From assembly GCA_002508545.1 (NCBI GenBank), contig DAVH01000049.1:12962-24180 (forward strand): a DNA stretch of 11,219 nucleotides. Reading direction: 5' to 3'. Position numbers and translations under genes: made by a program. Of the stretch, positions 1-7,168 are shown piece by piece. The notes under the pieces were generated by a model. It saw only the letters and a list, made by a program, of their open reading frames with translations. It was not told where the DNA came from and did not search any database. Source of the DNA: Methanomassiliicoccus sp. UBA6 (GTDB lineage: Archaea > Thermoplasmatota > Thermoplasmata > Methanomassiliicoccales > Methanomassiliicoccaceae). Each line of letters begins with the position of its first letter. Positions within the stretch are counted from its first letter, which is position 1.

Positions 1-918
<918 letters not shown>

Positions 919-940
919 GAAAAACCCCTTCCACCCATCC

Positions 941-946
941 TTTTTT
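941..946 (+). terminator. Poly-T tract after argG, possible archaeal terminator
   Basis: Six T in a row, followed by CTAA, lie 22 bases after the argG stop in an otherwise GC-rich stretch. Archaeal RNA polymerase can terminate at U-rich tracts without a hairpin. The tract may end or attenuate transcription between argG and argH. No hairpin is visible directly upstream of it. Confidence 0.4.
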
Positions 947-977
947 CTAATCGACGGCGGTACCGGGAGTGAGCAAG

Positions 978-1004
978 ATGAACATCATGGAGGAGTGCTT
1001 GTGA
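978..1004 (+). other. Possible 8-codon mini-ORF whose stop overlaps the argH start
   Basis: An ATG at 978 opens a reading frame for MNIMEECL and ends at TGA 1002-1004. That stop overlaps the argH GTG start at 1001 as GTGA. A GGGAG at 965-969, eight bases upstream, could serve as its ribosome binding site. The layout is that of a translationally coupled leader peptide. The frame is very short and may be chance. It contains no arginine codons, so it does not look like a classic arginine attenuator. Confidence 0.2.
989..993 (+). promoter_or_regulatory. Ribosome binding site setting the argH start
   Basis: GGAGG lies seven bases before the GTG at 1001. It supports this GTG as the start, because the frame stays open further upstream with no family-like sequence. 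Confidence 0.7.
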
Positions 1005-2449
1005 GCGGGGAGAAGAAGACATTGTGGTCCGGACGGTTCAGCGAGGGGATGGCGGAGAGCACGCTGGCATTCACCTCCTCCCTGTCGCTCGACAGGTGCC
1101 TGGCCCGCTATGACGTCCTGGGCTCGATGGCCCACTCCAGGATGCTTGCCCGCCAGGGGATCATCTCCCCGGAGGACGGCGAGGCGATCCAGGATGGGCT
1201 GCGGAAGATCATGGCGAAGATCGAGGACGGAACCCTGCCGATACAGGAGCGCCTCGAGGACATCCATACCAACATCGAGTACATGCTGACGGACATGATC
1301 GGAGACGCGGGCGCACGCCTGCACACCGCACGGAGCAGGAACGATCAGGTGGTCACCGACCTCCGCCTGTTCATGCGCGACGCCACCCTGGACACGCTGG
1401 ACGCGATCGGCCTGCTGCAGAAGGCGATCATGGATCAGGCCAGCGACAACCTCGAGACCATCCTCCCCGGGTTCACCCACATCCAGCACGCCCAGCCGGT
1501 GACGGTGGGGCACTGGCTGATGGCTCACTTCTTCCGCCTCCAGCGGGATGCCGAGAGGCTCATGGACGCGTACCGGCGGCTGAACATCTCGCCCCTCGGC
1601 TCCGCCGCGCTGGCCGGCACCACCTACAAGATCGACCGGCTGTACACCTCCAGCCTCCTGGGCTTCGATGCCCCCTGCCCGAACTCCATCGACGGCGTGT
1701 CCGACCGTGACTTCGTGGCCGAGTACCTCTTCGCCGCCGCGCTGACCGCGGTGCACCTCTCGTCGCTGTGCGAGGAGCTTGTATACTGGTCTTCCTCCGA
1801 TTTCGGGTTCCTGGAGATGGCTGATGCCTGCTCCACCGGAAGCAGCATCATGCCCCAGAAGAAGAACCCGGACGTCGCGGAGCTGGTCCGCGGGCGGGCG
1901 GGAGCGGCGGTCGGGGACCTGGTGAACATCCTAACGACGCTGAAGGGGCTGCCCACGGCGTACAACCGGGACCTTCAGGAGGACAAGCCGGCGGTGTTCG
2001 CCACCTACGACCGCCTGGTCCCCTGCCTGAGAATGACCGCGGCCATGGTGGCGACCGTCCGCTTCAACAAGGACCGCATGCTGGCCGCGTGCAAGGACGG
2101 GTTCCTCAACGCCACCGATCTGGCGGATTACCTGGCGATGAAGGGGCTGCCGTTCCGCCGCGCCCACGAGGTCGTCGGCGCGGTGGTGCGCTACGCCATC
2201 GACAACCGCAAGCGGCTGGAGGAATTGACGCTGAGCGAGCTAAGGAGGTTCAGCGACATCATTGACGAGGACGTGTTCTCCATCCTGCCGGTGGAGAGGT
2301 GCGTGGCCCGGAGGACATCGATCGGAGGGACCTCCCCGGAGGTCACCCCCATGCAGCTGAGCCAGGGCATGTCCGTCCTGCGAAGGCAGAGCGATTTCAT
2401 CGACCGCGAGAGATCGAGGATAGAGAAGGCGTTCCGGTCCCTGATGTGA
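1001..2449 (+). CDS. argH: Argininosuccinate lyase
   Basis: Splits argininosuccinate into arginine and fumarate, the last step of arginine synthesis. It acts in the cytoplasm as a homotetramer of the fumarase/aspartase superfamily. The protein has 482 residues, close to the family norm of about 460. The N-terminus reads LWSGRFSEG, as in most ArgH. HTARSRNDQV surrounds His108. The THIQHAQP segment holds the conserved His160. The superfamily signature GSSIMPQKKNP lies at about 280-290 with the catalytic serine loop. The GTG start at 1001 is chosen because GGAGG precedes it at good spacing and because the translation upstream is Pro/Arg-rich and unlike ArgH. An ORF starting at 857 would overlap argG and is not credible. 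It most likely works directly with the argG product upstream. Confidence 0.97.
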   Translation: MSGEKKTLWSGRFSEGMAESTLAFTSSLSLDRCLARYDVLGSMAHSRMLARQGIISPEDGEAIQDGLRKIMAKIEDGTLPIQERLEDIHTNIEYMLTDMIGDAGARLHTARSRNDQVVTDLRLFMRDATLDTLDAIGLLQKAIMDQASDNLETILPGFTHIQHAQPVTVGHWLMAHFFRLQRDAERLMDAYRRLNISPLGSAALAGTTYKIDRLYTSSLLGFDAPCPNSIDGVSDRDFVAEYLFAAALTAVHLSSLCEELVYWSSSDFGFLEMADACSTGSSIMPQKKNPDVAELVRGRAGAAVGDLVNILTTLKGLPTAYNRDLQEDKPAVFATYDRLVPCLRMTAAMVATVRFNKDRMLAACKDGFLNATDLADYLAMKGLPFRRAHEVVGAVVRYAIDNRKRLEELTLSELRRFSDIIDEDVFSILPVERCVARRTSIGGTSPEVTPMQLSQGMSVLRRQSDFIDRERSRIEKAFRSLM

Positions 2450-2495
2450 GACGGCGCGGTCATCAGCGATGGCCTAGGAGAGCTCGATGGCCGCG

Positions 2496-2544
2496 CTCAA
2501 GGACAGTCCAGGGTGCGCTGTCTAAGGCACCCTCAGTCCTTGGG
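2496..2544. other. Two-part hairpin at the junction of convergent genes
   Basis: The outer arms 2496-2504 (CTCAAGGAC) and 2536-2544 (GTCCTTGGG) pair over nine positions with one G-U. The inner arms 2510-2516 (AGGGTGC) and 2527-2533 (GCACCCT) pair perfectly. An asymmetric bulge of 5 and 2 bases separates the stems and the loop has 10 bases. The structure lies between the argH stop and the small - strand gene, overlapping the latter's last codons and stop. No T tract follows in either direction, so it is not a standard intrinsic terminator. It could shield 3' ends or limit read-through from both sides. The surrounding gap (2450-2532) also has an 8-base direct repeat, CGATGGCC, at 2467 and 2485. 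Confidence 0.45.
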
Positions 2545-2898
2545 GCCCAGGACGTTCCACTGAAGGGTGTGCTTGATCCCGGCCTTGGTGAGGATCTTGC
2601 TGATCTTCTCGCTCAGCCTCACCACCTCGCTCCCGGCGATGTTGGACTTGATGTAGAACTGGCGGCTTCCCAGCGGAAAGACGAGGCGCATGCGGCCCTT
2701 GCGGTTGTAGCCCTCGGGTTTCTCGTTCTTGCGGAGCGCCTGCTGGTTGAGGAAGATGAACATCTGCAGGACATCATCATCGTCCGGCATCTGGTCGGTC
2801 TCTTCCAGAAAGGTCGTGAGGATCTCCGGGAAAGCTTCCGCAAGCTCGATGTACTGAAAATCGTCGGTGAAGATGAAATGCCCGCTGGTCGCCTTCAT
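2533..2898 (-). CDS. Small protein of unknown function (121 aa)
   Basis: I do not recognise this family. The predicted protein has no membrane segment and no signal peptide, so it is probably cytoplasmic. The N-terminal half is acidic, with an Asp run in MPDDDDVL, and reads like helices around FQYIELAEAFPEILTTFLEE. The C-terminal half is basic, with strand-like RMRLVFPLGSRQFYIKSNI and a final segment KAGIKHTLQWNVLG. The alternation suggests a small alpha/beta fold. The ATG at 2898 is preferred over the TTG three bases earlier. A TATAAATA box sits 28 bases upstream with only weak Shine-Dalgarno complementarity (AAAGG three bases before ATG), which suggests a leaderless mRNA. The gene stands alone, convergent to argH and divergent from thiDN. 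Clean codon structure, its own promoter and a plausible composition make it a real gene rather than a shadow. Confidence 0.75.
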   Translation of the reverse strand: MKATSGHFIFTDDFQYIELAEAFPEILTTFLEETDQMPDDDDVLQMFIFLNQQALRKNEKPEGYNRKGRMRLVFPLGSRQFYIKSNIAGSEVVRLSEKISKILTKAGIKHTLQWNVLGPKD

Positions 2899-2901
2899 CA
2901 A

Positions 2902-2914
2902 CCTTTTTGAAAGG
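2902..2914. promoter_or_regulatory. Palindrome between TATA box and start of the small - strand gene, possible operator
   Basis: CCTTT-TTG-AAAGG is a perfect 5-base inverted repeat. It lies between the TATA-like box (2923-2930) and the expected transcription start near 2899-2901. A protein bound there would block polymerase loading. The arms are short, so chance is possible. Confidence 0.3.
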
Positions 2915-2922
2915 GGGGTCGA

Positions 2923-2930
2923 TATTTATA
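2923..2930 (-). promoter_or_regulatory. TATA-like box for the small - strand gene
   Basis: Read on the - strand this is TATAAATA inside the AT-rich run GGTAAAATATAAATATC, in a GC-rich background. Its centre is about 28 bases before the ATG at 2898, so the transcript would be leaderless or nearly so. Confidence 0.6.
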
Positions 2931-2985
2931 TTTTACCAATGGGCGGTCCCCTGTCGGTCTGCTTTTCCGTGACCTTGAAGCATGT

Positions 2986-2993
2986 GTATATAT
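2986..2993 (+). promoter_or_regulatory. TATA-like box for thiDN
   Basis: GTATATAT is centred 26 to 27 bases before the ATG at 3016, the spacing expected if transcription begins at the start codon. No ribosome binding site precedes the ATG, consistent with a leaderless mRNA. I looked for the conserved core of a TPP riboswitch between 2902 and 3015 and saw none. Confidence 0.65.
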
Positions 2994-3015
2994 CGGGCAA
3001 GTGGTTTCCCAGGGC

Positions 3016-4302
3016 ATGCTCGTCGCGCTGACCATTGCTGGCTCTGATTCCGTGGGAGGGGCAGGCATTCAGGCGGACATCAAGGCCATGGCCTCCCAGG
3101 GGGTCCACGCCGCGGTAGCCATCACCGCGATCACGGCCCAGAACACCACCCGGGTCGCGAGCATCTACCCGCTTCCGGCCCGGGAGGTGATCGCCCAGAT
3201 CGACGCGGTCCTGGAGGATGTCCACGTCTCCGCGGCCAAGACCGGGATGCTGTACTCCGCGGAGATCGCCACCGCGGTCGCCGAGCGCATGTCCCGGGAG
3301 AGCATCCCTCTCGTCGTCGATCCCGTCCTTGTCGCGGGGGTCGGTGACGCCCTGAACCGCGCTGATCTCCTGGAAGCGCTCAGGGAGCACGTCATCCCGG
3401 CGGCGACGGTCCTGACGCCCAACGTGCCGGAGGCCGAGGCGCTGGTGAAGTACAGTATCGAAGACGAGGCGGACGTCCGCCGGGCCTGCCGTGACCTGGC
3501 CGCAATGGGGGCGGAGGCAGTGCTCCTGAAGGGCGGGCACATGGAGACCGACGAGTGCACCGATACCCTGTTCCATGACGGCAAGTTCCTCCGCATTAGC
3601 GGTCCGAGAGTGTGCGCCCGGGGACACGGAGGAGGATGCATCCTGTCCTCGCTGCTCGCGGCCAACCTGGCCAAGGGGAACAACATCTGGGAGAGCGCGC
3701 TCGCGGCCAAGGCGGCCATCGATGAGGCCATCGCCGCCCGCCACGCCATCGGCCGCGGAGTGCCGGTGGTCGAGCCCCTGGCCCATCAGCTCCGCGATGC
3801 GCAGCGGTATCAGGTCTCCACCCGGCTGCGCCACGCGGCGGTGGAGGCGGTGAAGCTCCTTCCCAATGACCTCGTCCCCCTCTCGGGGTTCGCCATGGCC
3901 TTCGCCCTCCCCGGGGCGGAGAGCGTGCAGGAGGTCTGCGGCATCAGGGCCGTTCCTGGCACTGCCGCGCCGTGCGCGTCGTTCGGCGGCGAAGCGGTCC
4001 TGGGGGAGGCGATCCTGTCGGCCATGCGGTTCGACGGCCGGGCCCGCGCAGCGGCCGAGCTGAGCTTCACCGAGGACCTCGCGAGGTCGGTCAGATCCGC
4101 CGGCCTGGTGTCCAGGACGGTGAGGGGCGGTCGTCGGTCCTCTCCGAAATCTGGAACTGGGGCGCAAGATGCATTAATACATCTGGGATTCGTCCCTGAT
4201 GTAGTGATCGACCGGGGCGGGTCGGGCCGAGGGCCGGCCATCCGCATGTTCGCGCCCTCCCCCGAGGAGCTGCTTGCCAACCTGAGAGCCATCCTGAGAT
4301 GA
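3016..4302 (+). CDS. thiDN: ThiD-ThiN fusion: HMP/HMP-phosphate kinase with thiamin-phosphate synthase-like domain
   Basis: Two-domain cytoplasmic thiamin enzyme of 428 residues. Residues 1-255 are ThiD, a ribokinase-fold kinase that phosphorylates hydroxymethylpyrimidine and its monophosphate. Visible motifs are TIAGSDSVGGAGIQAD near the N-terminus, KTGML, VVDPVLVA, LTPNVPEAEAL, LLKGG and the anion-hole loop GHGGGC with Cys208 (usually HGTGC). Residues 268-428 match ThiN, which in archaea joins HMP-PP to the thiazole phosphate. Recognisable parts are SGFAMAFALPGA, AILSAMRFDGRARAA and the C-terminal PDVVIDRGGSGRGPAIRM. The stretch 316-328 is short and lacks the Arg and His that family members normally have there, so synthase activity is uncertain (see findings). 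The ATG at 3016 fits both the family start (M-x-VALTIAGSDS) and the TATA spacing; a GTG at 3001 would add five unlikely residues. The next gene follows after nine bases. Confidence 0.92.
   Translation: MLVALTIAGSDSVGGAGIQADIKAMASQGVHAAVAITAITAQNTTRVASIYPLPAREVIAQIDAVLEDVHVSAAKTGMLYSAEIATAVAERMSRESIPLVVDPVLVAGVGDALNRADLLEALREHVIPAATVLTPNVPEAEALVKYSIEDEADVRRACRDLAAMGAEAVLLKGGHMETDECTDTLFHDGKFLRISGPRVCARGHGGGCILSSLLAANLAKGNNIWESALAAKAAIDEAIAARHAIGRGVPVVEPLAHQLRDAQRYQVSTRLRHAAVEAVKLLPNDLVPLSGFAMAFALPGAESVQEVCGIRAVPGTAAPCASFGGEAVLGEAILSAMRFDGRARAAAELSFTEDLARSVRSAGLVSRTVRGGRRSSPKSGTGAQDALIHLGFVPDVVIDRGGSGRGPAIRMFAPSPEELLANLRAILR
4167..4184. promoter_or_regulatory. 18-base near-perfect palindrome with TATA-like centre inside thiDN
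   Basis: AGATGCATTAATACATCT has two 9-base arms that match at eight positions. The centre ATTAATA (4173-4179) resembles a TATA box. It encodes Ala-Leu-Ile-His with the codons TTA and ATA, which look unusual in this GC-rich gene. It lies about 130 bases before the first glycosyltransferase gene, so it could be an operator or an internal promoter for the downstream cluster. Function is inference. Confidence 0.35.
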
Positions 4303-4311
4303 GGAAAGAGT

Positions 4312-5478
4312 ATGCGCGTTGCGATGTTCACTGACAGTTTCCTTCCCGCCCGCGACGGGGTGGTCAACTCGATCCTTATGACCAAGGCCCAGCTGGAGAA
4401 GCTCGGCCACGAGGTCTACATCTTCGCGCCCGAACCGTGCAACGGCCATCGTGAGGACGGGGTCTACTACTTCCGCTCCCTGACCTACAAGCGGTACCCC
4501 GGCTACAGCTTCTCTCCCTTCCCCACCAACAAGTGCGAGATCCTTCATGACCTGGACATCGACGTCATCCACACCCACGGCCTCCTGTTCATGGGGGTGC
4601 GTTCGATGTTCGCGGCGAGGACGATGAGGCTGCCGGTGGTGGTATCCTTCCACACCATGGTCACCGACGCGGCCAAGTACTACACTCCGATGCCGATCCC
4701 GGAATGGATGACCAGCCGCCTGTTCTGGATCTACCTGAAGCAGCTCCTGGAGAGGGCGGACTCGGTGGTCGCCCCGACCGCGGCGATCAAGTCCGAGCTG
4801 CTCACCTACGCGCCGGCGATGCACCGGGTGGACGTGATCCCCACGGGGGTCGACTGCGACCGCTTCCGGCCGGAGAACGACGGCTCGGGCATCAGGCACC
4901 GGTACGGGCTGGACGGCGAGCGGGTGCTCCTCCATGTGGGAAGGGTCGCCATGGAGAAGAACCTTGACCTGGTGATCGACGGGTTCTCGCGGCTGGTGAA
5001 GGAGGACAGCATGGTGCGGCTGCTGATCGTCGGCGACGGCCCGGCCAAGAAGCACTATCAGGACGTGGTCAGGGAGAAAGGGCTGGAAGGTAAGGTGATC
5101 TTCACCGGATTCATCCCCGACGAGGAGCTGCCCCAGGTCTACGCGGCCTGCGATGCGTCGGTCATCGCGTCGAAGTTCGAGACCCAGGGCCTGGTCGGCC
5201 TGGAGGCGATGGCCTCCGGGAAGCCTGTCGCCGGGATCAACTACCGGGCGGTGAAGGAGCTCATCCGCAACGGCGAGAACGGGTTCCTCTTTGAGGACGA
5301 CCCCGCCTCCTGCGCCGAAGCCATGTGGTCCGCCTTGGACCACTCGGACGAGCTGAGGGCGAGCACCCGAAGGTACGCCTTGGGGTACTCGGTCCAGCTC
5401 AGCGTCGAGAAGCTGGTGGAGCTGTACAAGTATTCTATCGAACGCAAGAAGATGGTATTGGACGGAAAGGTATTCTAA
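4312..5478 (+). CDS. Glycosyltransferase family 4, probable lipid-linked sugar transferase
   Basis: Retaining GT-B fold glycosyltransferase of 388 residues, a usual length for GT4. The N-terminal acceptor domain starts with MRVAMFTDSFLPARDGVVNSI and contains the glycine-bearing loop after strand 1, HTHGLLF near residue 86 and SFHTMVTDA. The C-terminal domain opens with LLHVGRVAMEKNLDLVI, then LLIVGDGPAKKHY, and holds the nucleotide-sugar motif E-x7-E at Glu290 and Glu298 (FETQGLVGLEAM). There is no membrane segment, but the enzyme probably works at the inner face of the membrane. The closest general resemblance is to transferases that glycosylate diacyl or archaeal lipids; the sugar and the acceptor cannot be read from sequence. 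GAGGAAA at 4301-4307, overlapping the thiDN stop, serves as ribosome binding site for the ATG at 4312. It leads a four-gene set with a DedA protein, another GT4 and a PAP2 enzyme. Confidence 0.9.
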   Translation: MRVAMFTDSFLPARDGVVNSILMTKAQLEKLGHEVYIFAPEPCNGHREDGVYYFRSLTYKRYPGYSFSPFPTNKCEILHDLDIDVIHTHGLLFMGVRSMFAARTMRLPVVVSFHTMVTDAAKYYTPMPIPEWMTSRLFWIYLKQLLERADSVVAPTAAIKSELLTYAPAMHRVDVIPTGVDCDRFRPENDGSGIRHRYGLDGERVLLHVGRVAMEKNLDLVIDGFSRLVKEDSMVRLLIVGDGPAKKHYQDVVREKGLEGKVIFTGFIPDEELPQVYAACDASVIASKFETQGLVGLEAMASGKPVAGINYRAVKELIRNGENGFLFEDDPASCAEAMWSALDHSDELRASTRRYALGYSVQLSVEKLVELYKYSIERKKMVLDGKVF

Positions 5479-5500
5479 TCAGGAGGCGTTACTTCACAGA

Positions 5501-6118
5501 ATGAGCGATGTCGGGTCCACTCTCTGGGGACTGTTCGAGCCGCTAGGTCCGTGGGGAGGCCTGCTCTTCATCTTCCTCCTGTTCTACATCGATGCCATCA
5601 TTCTCCCTACCTTGCCAGAGTTGTTCGTGGTGCTGGTCTTCCTCGCCCAGGATACCGGTGCGGGCGACTGGATGGCCCTATATGGCGGCCTGATGCTCCT
5701 GACCATCGTCCTGGCGGAGATCGCCGGAGTAATGACCCTTTACCTGATCGTGAAGAGGGCCAAGCTCGGCGGGTTCCGGGAAAAGATCAGCCGGGCGGTA
5801 GAGAAGTACCGCTGCTTCCTCCTCGTCCAGGACGAGCGGATGATCCTGCTGAACCGCATCGCGCCCATACTGCCGTTCCTGGGCGGCTTCATCGCCCTCT
5901 CCTGCTGGAACCTCCGAAGATGCATGACCTACGTGGTGATCGGCGGGGTGCTGAAGTACGGCGTCATACTGCTCATGAGCGGCTTCTTCCTGGCGTACTT
6001 CTCCCAGGGCACCGCCCAGGCCGCCACGCTGGTGCTGGTCATCGGCATCCTGATCGCCAGCTTCGTTGCCTCTTGCATCCGCAAGCGGAAGTGTGAAAAT
6101 GCGAATCGTACAGCTTAA
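5501..6118 (+). CDS. DedA/VTT-family integral membrane protein
   Basis: Integral membrane protein of 205 residues with hydrophobic segments at about 19-50 (probably re-entrant around LPTLPE), 57-84, 120-135, 143-165 and 172-193, and a basic C-terminus (IRKRK). The middle segment NRIAPILPFLGGFIAL, followed by RRCMTYVVIGGVLKYG, matches the conserved R-x-x-P...G and Y...G positions of the VTT (SNARE-associated) domain. Family members include bacterial and archaeal scramblases that return polyprenyl phosphate or phospholipid across the membrane, which would fit flanking glycosyltransferases. Similarity is moderate and another small transporter family is possible. GGAGG at 5482-5486 lies 14 bases from the ATG at 5501, longer than usual, and no other start codon exists in frame nearby. 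A weak TATTCTAA at 5471-5478 is centred about 27 bases before the ATG. The 3' end overlaps the next gene by 20 bases. Confidence 0.75.
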   Translation: MSDVGSTLWGLFEPLGPWGGLLFIFLLFYIDAIILPTLPELFVVLVFLAQDTGAGDWMALYGGLMLLTIVLAEIAGVMTLYLIVKRAKLGGFREKISRAVEKYRCFLLVQDERMILLNRIAPILPFLGGFIALSCWNLRRCMTYVVIGGVLKYGVILLMSGFFLAYFSQGTAQAATLVLVIGILIASFVASCIRKRKCENANRTA

Positions 6119-7163
6119 TCCGTTCCATTATCCGTACATGGGGGGCATCGAGTACCGACTGCACGAGGTGGCCAAGGGGCTCTCGGCGAAGCACGAGATG
6201 ATCGTCCTCACGTCGAAGCTCTCCGGGACCGCCGAGGAGGAAGAGCGGGACGGGTACCGCATCATCCGCCTACCGTCAAAGTACTACGGCGGCTACAACC
6301 CGCCGTACGTGGTCACTCCCGGCGTCCTCGAGGCCCTGGAGCGCCTGGAGCCCGACGTCGTCGATTACCACTACCGCTGGGCGCCCTCGTACACCAAGGC
6401 CATCCGCCGGTACCGCGGGAAGTGGGTCTTCACCTTCCACAATACCTACGGCGAGGGCGAGGGCTTCGGACGGGCGGTCAGCCTGGTCAACGACAGGCTG
6501 TTCTGCCGGCACATACGGGACCGCCGGGTCATCTGCATCACCGAGTTCATAAAGAGCGACCTGCTCCGGCGCGGTTTCCGCGAGGATCTGCTGGACGTGG
6601 CCCCTAATGGCATCGAGCTCCAGGCCGGGGAGGGCGCGGAGGGCGACTACATCCTGTTCCTGGGCCGCCTGGTCGGGACCAAGGGACTGCCCTACCTGGT
6701 AAAGGCGATGAGCAAGGTCGACGGCAGGCTGGTCATCGTCGGCGACGGGCCGGACAGGGAGCGCCTGCAGCGCCTTGCCGACTCGCAGGGGACCAGGGAC
6801 AAGGTCGAGTTCACCGGCAGGGTGAGCACCGAGCGCAAGGCCGAGCTGCTCTCCAACTGCAAGCTGTTCGTCATGCCCTCCCTCTTCGAATCGTACGGCA
6901 TCGCGGTGACCGAGGCGATGGTCTGGGGGAAGCCCGTGGTGGCCTCGAGGGTCGGCGGCCTGCCGGAGGTGGTGGGCGATGGAGGGCTGCTGGTCCCTCC
7001 CCGGGACAGCGAGGCGCTGGCCGGCGCCCTGAACACCATGCTCGGGGACGACGCTCTGCGCCGCTCCTGCGCCCAGGCGGCCCGGCGGCACATGCAGCGG
7101 TTCTCCTGGCCCGGCATCATCAATGACCTGGAGGCCATCTACCGCCGGGCGGCCGAGGACTGA
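6099..7163 (+). CDS. Glycosyltransferase family 4 (second of the cluster)
   Basis: Retaining GT-B glycosyltransferase of 354 residues. The N-terminus MRIVQLNPFHYPYMGGIEYRL carries the typical GGIE loop. The C-terminal domain begins at YILFLGRLVGTKGLPYLVKA, continues with LVIVGDGPDRERL, and has the E-x7-E nucleotide-sugar motif at Glu264 and Glu272 (FESYGIAVTEAM), then GKPVVASRVGGLPEVV. These are standard features of GT4 enzymes that build lipid-linked or surface glycans. It is clearly distinct in sequence from the first GT4 upstream, so this is not a recent duplication; the two probably add different sugars. The ATG at 6099 lies inside the end of the DedA gene, preceded by GGAAGTG (6087-6093) at a spacing of five bases, which points to translational coupling. 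Donor and acceptor are unknown. Confidence 0.92.
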   Translation: MRIVQLNPFHYPYMGGIEYRLHEVAKGLSAKHEMIVLTSKLSGTAEEEERDGYRIIRLPSKYYGGYNPPYVVTPGVLEALERLEPDVVDYHYRWAPSYTKAIRRYRGKWVFTFHNTYGEGEGFGRAVSLVNDRLFCRHIRDRRVICITEFIKSDLLRRGFREDLLDVAPNGIELQAGEGAEGDYILFLGRLVGTKGLPYLVKAMSKVDGRLVIVGDGPDRERLQRLADSQGTRDKVEFTGRVSTERKAELLSNCKLFVMPSLFESYGIAVTEAMVWGKPVVASRVGGLPEVVGDGGLLVPPRDSEALAGALNTMLGDDALRRSCAQAARRHMQRFSWPGIINDLEAIYRRAAED

Positions 7164-7168
7164 TCTCC

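Noticed and set aside
2487..2525. A 12-codon frame MAALKDSPGCAV with GGAG upstream in the argH downstream gap
   Set aside because: Too short to support, and the bases are better explained by the hairpin.
2902..3015. Possible TPP riboswitch before thiDN
   Set aside because: The conserved riboswitch core (CUGAGA and the pyrophosphate-binding segment) is not visible, and the start appears leaderless, leaving no room for one.
2926..5343. Two long open frames on the - strand opposite thiDN and the first GT4 (2926-4167 and 4174-5343)
   Set aside because: Their translations are rich in Arg, Gly, His, Asp and Val with no recognisable motif, and they mirror well-supported genes in GC-rich DNA. They are compositional shadows.
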